From the NCBI GenBank assembly GCA_007361935.1, contig CP041667.1, forward strand, positions 2,508,501 through 2,572,500: a stretch of 64,000 bases of DNA, given 5' to 3'. Origin of the DNA: Lachnospiraceae bacterium KGMB03038 (GTDB taxonomy: Bacteria; Bacillota; Clostridia; Lachnospirales; Lachnospiraceae). The translations under genes were made by a program, and so were the position numbers. A model generated the notes under the pieces. That model did no database searches, was not told the DNA's origin, and saw only the letters and a list, made by a program, of their open reading frames with translations. Shown here piece after piece: positions 8,896-16,754 of this stretch; position 1 is the first letter of the stretch, and each line of letters opens with the position of its first letter.

Positions 8896-9585
8896 TCAGT
8901 ATATATTAAAATTTTCCGTTTGATAGGATTCTATCTGATCTGCCATCTCCTGCCCCCAGGTTTTCCTAAAATCACAAAACACGGTTTTTACAATCTCTTT
9001 TCCTTCTTCCCCCAGCACCGACTCTATCATTTCCGCAAACGAATAATAGGTATGGGCACAGTGGTAAGCAAAATCCCGGACCGCTCCTTTTCTGGGAGTC
9101 AGGGAGCCCTCCGGCGGCATCTGGGCATCTTTGACCACAAAGACGCACTGGTCGCTTTCATGGAGGGTGGCCGCCGTATGAAACGGGATCTCATCATTGA
9201 AGCCTCTTAAGATCGCTTCATCCAGACAGCCACAGTAAAGCCTTCCTGCTTCTGACTGTCCCATCTCCTGGAACTGCTGATGCCAGGGACAGCGGGTGAT
9301 ATGGTACTCATAGTCCGGCGAGTTACGAACTACCTGTTTCACACAGGCAGTCCCCGCATCCAGCATTTCTCTGGAAGGCGCCCACTCTCCATACCGGCAG
9401 AAGGAGGCATAATCCAATTTTCCTCCATCCCTTAACACCCTTTGAGCCATCCGGCTTCCTCTCTGCATCGCGTAATGCTTGACCGCGTGGACAAAGACCG
9501 CCTTTCCCTGCTCTCCTTTTTTCTCCCACAACTTCTCGTAGTATTTCCCCACAATGTATGCCTGGGTCTTCTCCGTAAAGCTCAT
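8896..9585 (-). CDS. L-2-amino-thiazoline-4-carboxylic acid (ATC) hydrolase-family protein
   Basis: Soluble protein of 229 aa resembling the ATC hydrolase family (Pfam ATC_hydrolase). Recognisable parts are the KYYEKLWEKKG N-terminus, the YEYHITRCPWHQQFQEMG segment near residue 93, and YCGCLDEAILRGFN with a following NDEIPFHTAATL region. In pseudomonads the characterised enzyme opens the ATC ring to N-carbamoyl-L-cysteine, a step to L-cysteine. Here it lies between an M20 amidohydrolase gene and the AEC/cysteine desulfidase genes, a fitting order for such a route. The family is broad in anaerobes, so activity on ATC itself is inference. Confidence 0.72.
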   Translation of the reverse strand: MSFTEKTQAYIVGKYYEKLWEKKGEQGKAVFVHAVKHYAMQRGSRMAQRVLRDGGKLDYASFCRYGEWAPSREMLDAGTACVKQVVRNSPDYEYHITRCPWHQQFQEMGQSEAGRLYCGCLDEAILRGFNDEIPFHTAATLHESDQCVFVVKDAQMPPEGSLTPRKGAVRDFAYHCAHTYYSFAEMIESVLGEEGKEIVKTVFCDFRKTWGQEMADQIESYQTENFNIY

Positions 9586-9596
9586 ACTAAGTCTCC

Positions 9597-10982
9597 TTAT
9601 CCTTCTTTCAGGTCGTGGCAGTAGGAGTGATAGCTCTTTCCTGTCATCTGGCTCTCAAACGCGGCTTTTGCCTGCTCCATCAGTTCGCTGTTTTCTATCA
9701 GCTTTAATCCGGCAAGAGCCATGACTTTCGCCGCGTACACGCTTCCCTTGAATGCCATTGGATGACCAGCGCAGGCCGTCACCTGCCAGGTGTGGGCCAC
9801 CAGTCCCGGCGGATACGCCGTATTCTGGAAAAACGCCGTGGGGACGATATGGGACACATCGCCTACGTCAAAGCCTCCCGGGATATCATAAATCCCCACC
9901 GGGCGCACTCCAAACTGCATGGGATTTTCTTTCGTCACCCCATAGGCTTTTTCTTTCCTGCGCACAGACTCTTCCGGCATAGTCTCGCTGATCTTTTCCG
10001 CGAAAGCCAGTTCTTCTTCCGTATAGGGCTCCATTTCCCCTTCCAGCTCTTCCATACACGAATGGACTAGCTCCACCAGGGTTGGATTGTTCAGGATGGG
10101 ATAGCAGCCTCCCGTCTCTTCCACCTCACACTTGGTCCCGGTCATCAGGGCCGCTCCTTCCATGATGTTTTTCACCCGTTCAAAGGCATCGTCGATCCTG
10201 GCGCTGTCTAAGGCTCGAACGGTATAAGTGCCCTCCGCGTAATCAGGAACGATATTGGCCGCCTGGCCGCCCTGGTTGATAATGTAACTCATACGCACAT
10301 CGTCGGCTACATGCTCCCGCAGGAAATTGATCCCCACATTGGCCAATTCCAGGGCATCCAGGGCGCTTCTTCCCAGTTCGGGAGACAGTCCCGCGTGAGA
10401 AGGGGTCCCGTGGAAACGGACGATGAATCCCCTGCACCCCTGTGTAGTTCCATAGGAAACTTCTGTGGAATAGGCAGGATGGTTCGCGATCACCGCATCC
10501 AGATCCCGGAAAGCTCCCCTGGCAGCCATGACTGGTTTGCCTTTTAGTGTTTCCTCTGCCGGACAGCCATAGTAGATCACGCTTCCTTTGGCCTTGTTTT
10601 GTTCCAGTTCCGCTTTCAGACCGATGGCGGCCGCCGCCGCTGCCATCCCTAATAGATTGTGACAGCAGCCATGACCCCACGCCTGGCCTTCGATCTCTTC
10701 TTTTTCTGTGGATACTGACTGAGCCAGGCCGGGAAGGGCATCGTACTCTCCAAGGAATCCGATGGCCGGCTTCCCTTCTCCCCAGACCGCCCGGAAGGCG
10801 GTAGAAAGTCCATAGATCCCCCGCTCCACCTGGAACCCAGCCTCTTCCAGCAGGCTGGCGGTCCAGGCCGCGGCCTTTTCCTCATGCAGCGCTCCTTCTG
10901 GCTGCTTCCAGATCTTTTGTTCCAGATCCCAAAGTTTATCTCTGTGCTCTTCAATCTCTTTTATGATCTTATCTCCCTGCAT
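9597..10982 (-). CDS. M20-family amidohydrolase, AbgB-like
   Basis: Soluble metal-dependent amidohydrolase of 461 aa. The M20 metal-binding pattern is present: GEYDALPGLAQ (bridging Asp), GHGCCHNLLG (His/Cys-His), PAEETLKGKP (catalytic and metal Glu) and a late AGHPMAFKG His. The dimerisation domain begins near FHGTPSHAGLSPELGRSALD. It resembles p-aminobenzoyl-glutamate hydrolase subunit B and indole-acetyl-amino-acid hydrolases, which release amino acids from amide conjugates. AGGAGG 6 bases before the ATG confirms the start. It precedes the ATC hydrolase-like gene by 11 bases. Candidate substrates are N-carbamoyl- or N-acyl-cysteine. Confidence 0.86.
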   Translation of the reverse strand: MQGDKIIKEIEEHRDKLWDLEQKIWKQPEGALHEEKAAAWTASLLEEAGFQVERGIYGLSTAFRAVWGEGKPAIGFLGEYDALPGLAQSVSTEKEEIEGQAWGHGCCHNLLGMAAAAAAIGLKAELEQNKAKGSVIYYGCPAEETLKGKPVMAARGAFRDLDAVIANHPAYSTEVSYGTTQGCRGFIVRFHGTPSHAGLSPELGRSALDALELANVGINFLREHVADDVRMSYIINQGGQAANIVPDYAEGTYTVRALDSARIDDAFERVKNIMEGAALMTGTKCEVEETGGCYPILNNPTLVELVHSCMEELEGEMEPYTEEELAFAEKISETMPEESVRRKEKAYGVTKENPMQFGVRPVGIYDIPGGFDVGDVSHIVPTAFFQNTAYPPGLVAHTWQVTACAGHPMAFKGSVYAAKVMALAGLKLIENSELMEQAKAAFESQMTGKSYHSYCHDLKEG

Positions 10983-10992
10983 GGCGCGCCTC

Positions 10993-11679
10993 CTATTTGA
11001 TCACATTTTTTCTAAACAGAAACAGCGCGATGCCCATGGCGCCAAATACGATCACCAGTGGTACCAAAGCAGAGAGGGCTGTGGCCGGGATGAACGACAG
11101 GAAGCCCATATTCTGCGCGAATTTGATGATAAACGCGACCGGCACCACGTAAAGCGCAAGCTTTGGTTTTCCTACCACCGCATTTGCCAGCATAGAACCA
11201 AACAGGGCCGGAAGGAGCAGGTTCATAGCGGAAGTCACACTTTCCGGCAGTACGCCCACGATCATCGTCCCGAATAAGGCGCCGATGGTAAGGATGACCA
11301 GGTTCACTACAACAGATACGGAGATCCCTACCGTTGCCACAACTTCTCCCTCTTCCGTCCCAGATTCCACTTCCGCGGCCTCCTGTGCCGCCAGAGCGGC
11401 CGGAACCTTCATATTGCTGACATTTCCTGACAGAAATCCCATGTAGATCCCAGCGGAGCCAAGAGCAGGAAAATAGGTGATCGGTTCGGTCAGCGCCGCT
11501 CCCATAACCAGAGACATCATACTGATACAGGTGGCCAGCACGATCGTCCAGTCCGGCATATGTCCCATCGGGATCAGCGCCACCGGAGGCAGGAAGATAA
11601 ACACCATACCAATGATATCCAGACGAACGCCCCAGCGGTTTACAAAAGGTTTATACTGTGTCTTATATACTTCATTCAT
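10993..11679 (-). CDS. Small polytopic membrane protein, partner of the DUF5058 protein
   Basis: Hydrophobic protein of 228 aa with about six transmembrane segments, interrupted by a charged, probably loop region rich in Glu/Ala (about residues 125-145, EAAEVESGTEEGE). I do not recognise a named domain. Two starts are possible: this ATG, with GGAG 10 bases ahead, or a GTG nine bases further upstream. The gene lies 28 bases after the DUF5058 gene and 10 before an M20 amidohydrolase gene. Pairing of two similar-sized hydrophobic proteins suggests a heteromeric transporter for the operon's substrate; this is inference. Confidence 0.75.
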   Translation of the reverse strand: MNEVYKTQYKPFVNRWGVRLDIIGMVFIFLPPVALIPMGHMPDWTIVLATCISMMSLVMGAALTEPITYFPALGSAGIYMGFLSGNVSNMKVPAALAAQEAAEVESGTEEGEVVATVGISVSVVVNLVILTIGALFGTMIVGVLPESVTSAMNLLLPALFGSMLANAVVGKPKLALYVVPVAFIIKFAQNMGFLSFIPATALSALVPLVIVFGAMGIALFLFRKNVIK

Positions 11680-11707
11680 TCTTCTCACACTCCAATCCTC
11701 TTACTCA

Positions 11708-12412
11708 TTAAAGAAACAGACATCCGATCAGCATACCGCCTATCATGGCGATGGTAAGACCATATTTCCGCGGCCACGCTTTCCCTGATTTCTTTGCGTA
11801 TACCATCACCAGCACGCTGATGGCAAATCCCGCGATCGTCGCGATCACTTCTCCAGACAGAGAAAAAGGAATCACCCGGTCTAACGCCAGATTTGAAAAC
11901 ACACCCAGCATACCTGCTACAGAAATAATTCCTAAAATTACTGGGTTTTTATCTGCTATCTTGCTTTTGACCTTTTCCATCTGAGGCGTAAAGATGATGG
12001 CGCAGATGATATATGGAAGGCAGCATAAAGTCATGACCCACACGGCGCTGACGAAGATGGTTACCGTCATCTCCGGTGATCCCAAGGTGGTTCCCGCCGT
12101 ATTCGCCGTTGCCTCCGCGCATCCCAACTCATAGATGATGAACCCGATATAGTCCAGACGCAGCCAGGCGATCGGCCCTCCAAGGGAAATGATCAGCGGA
12201 ACCATACTGAACAAGACTACCAGCGAGGGACCGATGGTTGATACCGCCGAGCTTGTGACAGCGCTGTGGAACTGCTTCTTGCTGATTCCCATTTCCAGAC
12301 CTACGTTGATAGATTTTTTATAAAAGACGTAAGCTACGACCACAAGATATACAATCGGCGGCAGACAGACCAGCCACATCGTAAGACTATTTGCGATTTC
12401 TAAGTAATTCAT
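11708..12412 (-). CDS. DUF5058-family membrane protein
   Basis: Membrane protein of 234 aa with about six hydrophobic helices (starting MWLVCLPPIVYLVVVAYVFY, and ending KYGLTIAMIGGMLIGCLFL). It resembles DUF5058 proteins of Clostridia, a family without assigned function. A conserved-looking stretch GCAEATANTAGTTLGSPEMT near residue 112 is polar within an otherwise hydrophobic region and could line a substrate path. It is encoded directly between the promoter-proximal M20 amidohydrolase and its putative partner membrane gene. Most likely a transport component, but nothing in sequence proves it. Confidence 0.75.
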   Translation of the reverse strand: MNYLEIANSLTMWLVCLPPIVYLVVVAYVFYKKSINVGLEMGISKKQFHSAVTSSAVSTIGPSLVVLFSMVPLIISLGGPIAWLRLDYIGFIIYELGCAEATANTAGTTLGSPEMTVTIFVSAVWVMTLCCLPYIICAIIFTPQMEKVKSKIADKNPVILGIISVAGMLGVFSNLALDRVIPFSLSGEVIATIAGFAISVLVMVYAKKSGKAWPRKYGLTIAMIGGMLIGCLFL

Positions 12413-12433
12413 GAAAATTCCTCCTTTTCTACT

Positions 12434-13777
12434 CTACTTCATCCATTCCGTTCGTTTCATTTTTTCCATATAAGCCAGATATTCTTCCTTGGTCATCTGC
12501 GGTTCAAATGCTTCTGTGATCTCTTTGATCTTCTTTCCTCCATCCTTCAGCATCCGATAGACCGTCAGCGCAAAGATCTTTGCCGGTTCTATGTAGGCAA
12601 GCTGCTCGTCATTTACGAAAATGCCTGCATCATGGAGTTCTCCTGCGTATCCTCCTGTCCGAAACTGGTACAGTGGAAGGATATGGGACACTTCTCCAAA
12701 ATCGGTAGACCCCGCTTCATGGAAATCCGCGTTCCGGTACTGCACCGGATAGTCAAGCCCCCTTTCTTTTTCTTCTTTGGACAGATCCAAAAGCACTTGT
12801 TCCATCACTTCCGTGTCTTTCACCGGAATTGTGGGCAGATAGCCGGGAATCGTGATCACTTCTGCTTCGCAGCCAAGCCCTATGGCCCCGGCCCGGACCG
12901 AGCGGTCATATTTCCGCTCCCCATCCAGGATTGCCCGGATATTCTTGGCCCTTACGGAACTTTCAATACATGAGTGGTCCGCGATGATATTCATCGCTTC
13001 TCCTGCCTTAGGAAGAAAACTGTGTATCCTTACACTGTCCTCATCCCGGAATGTCTCCCTCTGCAGATCAATGCTGTGCATGGCAAGAAGGGCCGCGTTC
13101 AGCGCGTCTGCCCCTCTGTCTGGGAAACTGGCGGCATGAGCCGCCTTTCCATGGAAATAGGCGATCTTATTGACAAATCCATTGGTACTTCCGTTTGCCA
13201 GGATAAATCCAGGCACGTCTGGAGTAATGTGATGACCGATGGCGGCCGAGATATCATCGAATACGCCAAGGCGAATCAGTTCACTTTTCCCCCCGCCAAA
13301 TTGGATCACTCCCTTCTCCATCAGATTGTTTTTAAATTCAATATCTACAAATTCCTCTGAGGGAACTGCCAGGAACGCCACATTTCCCCCCAGACTTTCT
13401 CTTACCTCCGGGTCGCTCAGAGCGATCGCCGCTCCATAAAGCCCCGCGATCTGGGCGTTGTGTCCGCAACAGTGGGCGGCGCCCGTCACTGGATTCGTGT
13501 ATGGATGATTGTCCACCGGAAGCGCGTCCATCTCTCCAACTACCGCGATTACCGGCTCTCCCGGTTCCGTTGGTTTCAGATATCCTTTCACTCCTGTGAC
13601 CGCAAGCCCCGTCTTGCACCTGATCCCCAGTCCTTCCAGCGCTTCCGTGACTTTTCCCGCCGTCCGGTATTCTCTGAATCCCATTTCCGCATGCGCGTAG
13701 ATGTCTCTCCCCATGGCGGCGATCTCTTCTTTTCTGTCTTCTATGATCTTCATAATCCGCTGTTCGATCCGATCCAT
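12434..13777 (-). CDS. M20-family amidohydrolase, AbgA-like
   Basis: First gene of the operon, 447 aa, soluble. It belongs to the M20 aminoacylase/carboxypeptidase group: HAEMGFREYRT N-terminus, VVGEMDALPV, AHCCGHNAQIAG metal motif, VPSEEFVDIEF with the catalytic Glu pair, and HGKAAHAASFPDRGADALNA opening the dimerisation domain. A late HEAGSTDFGEVSH motif matches AbgA/HipO-like enzymes. The chosen ATG has GGGGGA at a 7-base spacing; another ATG six bases upstream is too close to it. With the AbgB-like gene downstream, the pair may form a heteromer as in AbgAB or act on different conjugates. Confidence 0.86.
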   Translation of the reverse strand: MDRIEQRIMKIIEDRKEEIAAMGRDIYAHAEMGFREYRTAGKVTEALEGLGIRCKTGLAVTGVKGYLKPTEPGEPVIAVVGEMDALPVDNHPYTNPVTGAAHCCGHNAQIAGLYGAAIALSDPEVRESLGGNVAFLAVPSEEFVDIEFKNNLMEKGVIQFGGGKSELIRLGVFDDISAAIGHHITPDVPGFILANGSTNGFVNKIAYFHGKAAHAASFPDRGADALNAALLAMHSIDLQRETFRDEDSVRIHSFLPKAGEAMNIIADHSCIESSVRAKNIRAILDGERKYDRSVRAGAIGLGCEAEVITIPGYLPTIPVKDTEVMEQVLLDLSKEEKERGLDYPVQYRNADFHEAGSTDFGEVSHILPLYQFRTGGYAGELHDAGIFVNDEQLAYIEPAKIFALTVYRMLKDGGKKIKEITEAFEPQMTKEEYLAYMEKMKRTEWMK

Positions 13778-13839
13778 TTTCATTCCCCCTATCTATGGTT
13801 TCTTTATACGAATTTTTGTTTCTCTATATGTTTTACTGT

Positions 13840-13868
13840 ATTATAAAAGTTCAAAAAATATTTGTAAA
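13840..13868 (-). promoter_or_regulatory. Sigma-A type promoter of the amidohydrolase/ATC/cysteine desulfidase operon
   Basis: Minus-strand -35 TTTACA, 17-base spacer, -10 TATAAT, about 60 bases upstream of the first M20 start. This is the only strong promoter seen for the eight tightly spaced genes down to 5565. A TATACGAATTT half-site at 13805-13815, matching the palindrome at 13941, lies in the leader just after the expected start point. Confidence 0.7.
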
Positions 13869-13940
13869 CCTTAAATTCACATCTTCTTTTTTTTCATTAT
13901 TTTGTCTAATTTTGGCTTTTTATTTTCTGTAATAATCGCC

Positions 13941-13967
13941 ATTAAATTTCTGTATACGAAATTTAAT
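13941..13967. promoter_or_regulatory. Palindromic operator, probably for the divergent IclR regulator
   Basis: Perfect inverted repeat ATTAAATTTC / GAAATTTAAT with a 7-base spacer (TGTATAC) lying between the divergent operon and the IclR gene. Its position upstream of both promoters and its AT-rich palindromic form match IclR-family operators. A related half-site occurs at 13805-13815. Confidence 0.6.
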
Positions 13968-14067
13968 TTCTCAATAATCTTTACATTTCGTTGAAAACTG
14001 TTATATGATGACTGTATATAGAAGCTATTTGACAGCCAAAAGATCGAAAGAAAGGAATCCGTTTAAA

Positions 14068-14835
14068 ATGGAAGAATCTGTTAAAAACCCATACCTGCTG
14101 CAATCCGTGAGCAATGCTCTCTCTATCATCGAGCTGCTTGGCCAGCATGAGGAACTCAGCGCCTTAGAGGTCTCCCAACTTATGGGCATCGGAAAGGCTA
14201 CCGCTTTCCGTCTTCTCTATACCCTGGAGCAGCATAATTTTGTCGCGAAAAGCAGCTATGCCAAGTATCGGCTCAGCATCAAGCTTGCCTCCCTTGGAGA
14301 AGTGGTGACCCGGCGTATGGAGATCACCCGGATCGTGCACCCTTACCTGGAAAAGCTCAGCCATCAATTTCATGAAACCGCCCACCTGGTCGTCTGGAAC
14401 TCTCAGACGGACGTGATCGTAGCCGATCGAGTCATCGGCTCATCTCCCATCAGTTACAAGACTGTGACCGGATTTATCACTCCCGCCCACTCAGCGGCAA
14501 GCGGAAGAGTTCTCCTGGCCTATGCGGAACCTGAGAAGATCGAGGCCTATCTTCAGGAAGCAGATTTCATCCAGCACAACGGTCTGGGGCTCAAAAATGG
14601 CGCGGAACTGCGAAATCTGATTCAGGAAATCCATAGCAGCGGTATGGCAGAGAATGAGGGAGATGCCATCCTGGGGCTTTCGGCCTATGCTGTTCCCATT
14701 TTCGACAACCAGGGCATTGCGATTGCTTCCATCAGCGTCTCCGGTGCCCAGGCCAGTTTAAACGCCCAGAAAAAACAAATCATTTCTGCTCTGAAGTCCT
14801 GCGCCCAGGAAATCAATGACCTGATTTCTCTATAA
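14068..14835 (+). CDS. IclR-family transcriptional regulator
   Basis: DNA-binding regulator of 255 aa. An N-terminal winged helix (about residues 8-65, with ELSALEVSQLMGIGKATAFRLL as helix-turn-helix; key residues are the SQLMGIGKATAFR stretch) is followed by the IclR effector-binding domain (about 80-250; YAVPIFDNQGIAIASISVSG near its end). The ATG is preceded by AAAGGA; longer in-frame starts upstream lack a ribosome binding site. It is transcribed away from the eight-gene amidohydrolase/cysteine operon, so it most likely controls that operon in response to the substrate or an intermediate. Repressor versus activator cannot be decided. Confidence 0.9.
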   Translation: MEESVKNPYLLQSVSNALSIIELLGQHEELSALEVSQLMGIGKATAFRLLYTLEQHNFVAKSSYAKYRLSIKLASLGEVVTRRMEITRIVHPYLEKLSHQFHETAHLVVWNSQTDVIVADRVIGSSPISYKTVTGFITPAHSAASGRVLLAYAEPEKIEAYLQEADFIQHNGLGLKNGAELRNLIQEIHSSGMAENEGDAILGLSAYAVPIFDNQGIAIASISVSGAQASLNAQKKQIISALKSCAQEINDLISL

Positions 14836-14883
14836 AAAAGAAACACATCTTCCCAATCAATCATTAATAAGATCTCGGCTATA

Positions 14884-14916
14884 AAAAGCGTATCCTCAAA
14901 AGGATATGCTTTTTTT
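14884..14916 (+). terminator. Rho-independent terminator of the IclR gene
   Basis: A 13-bp stem (one G-T pair) AAAAGCGTATCCT / AGGATATGCTTTT with a CAAA loop, followed by a run of seven T. It lies 48 bases after the regulator's stop codon. Confidence 0.85.
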
Positions 14917-15057
14917 GTTTAAACCTTGGATACTACAGGATTCATTGATTCAATCTATAAATTCATGCAAATTACTAATGATACAAAACCATGACATATG
15001 TCTCACCACCAAGGCTGATATGCTAAAATAGAATCAGTTTTGTAGAAATGTGATGCG

Positions 15058-15576
15058 ATGATGAATTACGTTGAAAAAGTAGATATGAAGATAGAAAATG
15101 CGCTGTTTACTTTGATGGAAGATCAAAGACTTTCGGTGATAACGGTCACCCAGATCGTTCAGAAAGCGAAGGTAAGTAGGGCATCTTTTTATCGCAATTT
15201 TTGTTCAAGAGAAGATATTATAAAAAGATATATTGACGGTCTCATCTTAGATATCTTTGACATTATAAGAGCCAGCGATACGCCTGAGCAGCGGCTGAAA
15301 GACATCCTGCTTTTGGCAGAAGAAGAAAGGTCAAGACTCGTCATTCTTTTAAAGCAGGGATATGAGATAGAACTTCTGCAGTTTATCAACCGTGAAATTT
15401 TAAACTTCGCACAGAAAAACGGTAAGGCAAAGAATATCAATTCCCTGTATGTGTACGTGGGAGGAATCTTCAATCTGGTGATAAACTGGCTGTTCAATGA
15501 CTGCCAGGACACAGCCGCAGATCTTTGCAGGATCATTTCTGACACCATGGACAATCCAGATTTCTCTTTCAACTAA
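15058..15576 (+). CDS. TetR/AcrR-family transcriptional regulator
   Basis: Regulator of 172 aa, short for the family but with a complete N-terminal HTH (about residues 12-58: ITVTQIVQKAKVSRASFYRNF is the recognition region) and a helical ligand domain. It resembles DhaS-like TetR proteins with a shortened C-terminal domain. The gene precedes the ABC transporter/sugar kinase cluster by 64 bases in the same direction and probably controls it. A GACATATGTC palindrome lies 55 bases upstream and related GACAT/ATGTC arms flank the next promoter. Two adjacent ATGs are present; which is used is unclear. Confidence 0.85.
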   Translation: MMNYVEKVDMKIENALFTLMEDQRLSVITVTQIVQKAKVSRASFYRNFCSREDIIKRYIDGLILDIFDIIRASDTPEQRLKDILLLAEEERSRLVILLKQGYEIELLQFINREILNFAQKNGKAKNINSLYVYVGGIFNLVINWLFNDCQDTAADLCRIISDTMDNPDFSFN

Positions 15577-15584
15577 GACGGTTC

Positions 15585-15617
15585 AGACATTATCCTCAAA
15601 TGTCTAGATAATATAAT
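15585..15617 (+). promoter_or_regulatory. Inverted-repeat operator overlapping the ABC transporter promoter
   Basis: AGACATT / AATGTCT arms with a 7-base spacer (15585-15605) end six bases before a -10 box TATAAT (15612-15617). The repeat covers where the -35 region should be, so a bound protein would block RNA polymerase. The TetR protein encoded just upstream is the obvious candidate. Confidence 0.5.
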
Positions 15618-15640
15618 CATTTTAAAGAAGGAGAAGAACT

Positions 15641-16744
15641 ATGAAAAAGAAATTGATTTCATCATTGCTGGTTTTCACAATGGTGGCAGGTTTGCTGACG
15701 GGATGTTCCGGAGGAGCTTCCGACAGCGGAAGCGGGGACTCTTCAGAGTCAGAAAACCAGTCCTCAGAAGAGAGCGGGGAATTGCAAAAGGTCGTCATTG
15801 CGGCAAATCCTTTGAGCGGACAGGTTCTGGATGCCATTTCCACAGACAGAGGCTTTTATGAAGAAGAAGGAATTGAGGTAGAGATCAATTACTGCAACTC
15901 CAATGAAGATGCTTTTACAGCTCTTTCTACCGGACACGCGGATCTTGTTTCCACTTACGGAACGGGTATGCCCCTGCAGTATATCGGCAATGGAGAAGAT
16001 CTGACGATCTTTGCTGGATATATGCTGGAAGGAGCTATGACGCTCATCACCAAACCTGGCGTAGAAATCAACGATGCTTCTGATCTTGACGGTATGAAAG
16101 TTGCCGGCAACATTTCTGATTACTGTGTATCCTGGCCGGCGGAAGAAGCCGGGGCTACGATCGAATGGGTAGAGATCCCAGAGCATCAGGATCGTCTTCA
16201 GGCGGTAGCCAATGGAGAGGTTGACGCAATGGTAGGTACCACAGGCATCGACTACAACGCAAGAGAATTAGGCCTTGAAGTCGCGGCGTACTGCGACGAT
16301 CTCATGCCGGAGTACTCCTGCTGCCGGGCTGCCTGCAGGACAGAATGGCTTGAGGAAAATCCAGAAGCTGTGAAAGGACTCCTCAAAGCTTGGATCAGAG
16401 CCCTGAATGTATTGCAGACAGAACGTGACTACGCCATCGATCTTATGACAGAAACCCTTGATCTTGACAGAGATTACTGCGCGAACTACATGGAAAACGA
16501 GCACTGGAACATCAATGTTGACCCGGATCTTTACGCGGTAAGCCGCGCTTGGTACGCAATGGGACAGCTTGGTCTTCTTTCCGATGATTCGCTGGAGACA
16601 CTTCAGGCCCACTATAACTCAGAGATCTATAAAGAGGCTTTGGATGAATGTGTCGAAACCTATTATGATGAGAATCCTGAATACTATGATGGGTGCCTGA
16701 CTTTCTACGAAGAGAATAACCGTTTGTATGAGGCATATGAATAG
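15641..16744 (+). CDS. ABC transporter substrate-binding lipoprotein, NitT/TauT (SsuA/NMT1-like) type
   Basis: Secreted lipoprotein of 367 aa. The signal peptide ends in the lipobox LLTGC with acylated Cys22, then a Ser/Glu-rich linker. The mature part is an NMT1/SsuA-type periplasmic-binding fold: GFYEEEGIEVEINY near residue 68 and DLVSTYGTGMP near 105 are typical. Such proteins bind sulfonates, nitrate, bicarbonate or pyrimidines. AGAAGGAG 7 bases upstream gives the start. Its permease and ATPase follow directly, and then a kinase and dehydrogenases, so the ligand is probably a polyol-, acid- or sugar-like compound instead. Confidence 0.88.
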   Translation: MKKKLISSLLVFTMVAGLLTGCSGGASDSGSGDSSESENQSSEESGELQKVVIAANPLSGQVLDAISTDRGFYEEEGIEVEINYCNSNEDAFTALSTGHADLVSTYGTGMPLQYIGNGEDLTIFAGYMLEGAMTLITKPGVEINDASDLDGMKVAGNISDYCVSWPAEEAGATIEWVEIPEHQDRLQAVANGEVDAMVGTTGIDYNARELGLEVAAYCDDLMPEYSCCRAACRTEWLEENPEAVKGLLKAWIRALNVLQTERDYAIDLMTETLDLDRDYCANYMENEHWNINVDPDLYAVSRAWYAMGQLGLLSDDSLETLQAHYNSEIYKEALDECVETYYDENPEYYDGCLTFYEENNRLYEAYE

Positions 16745-16754
16745 AAATTAAGTT

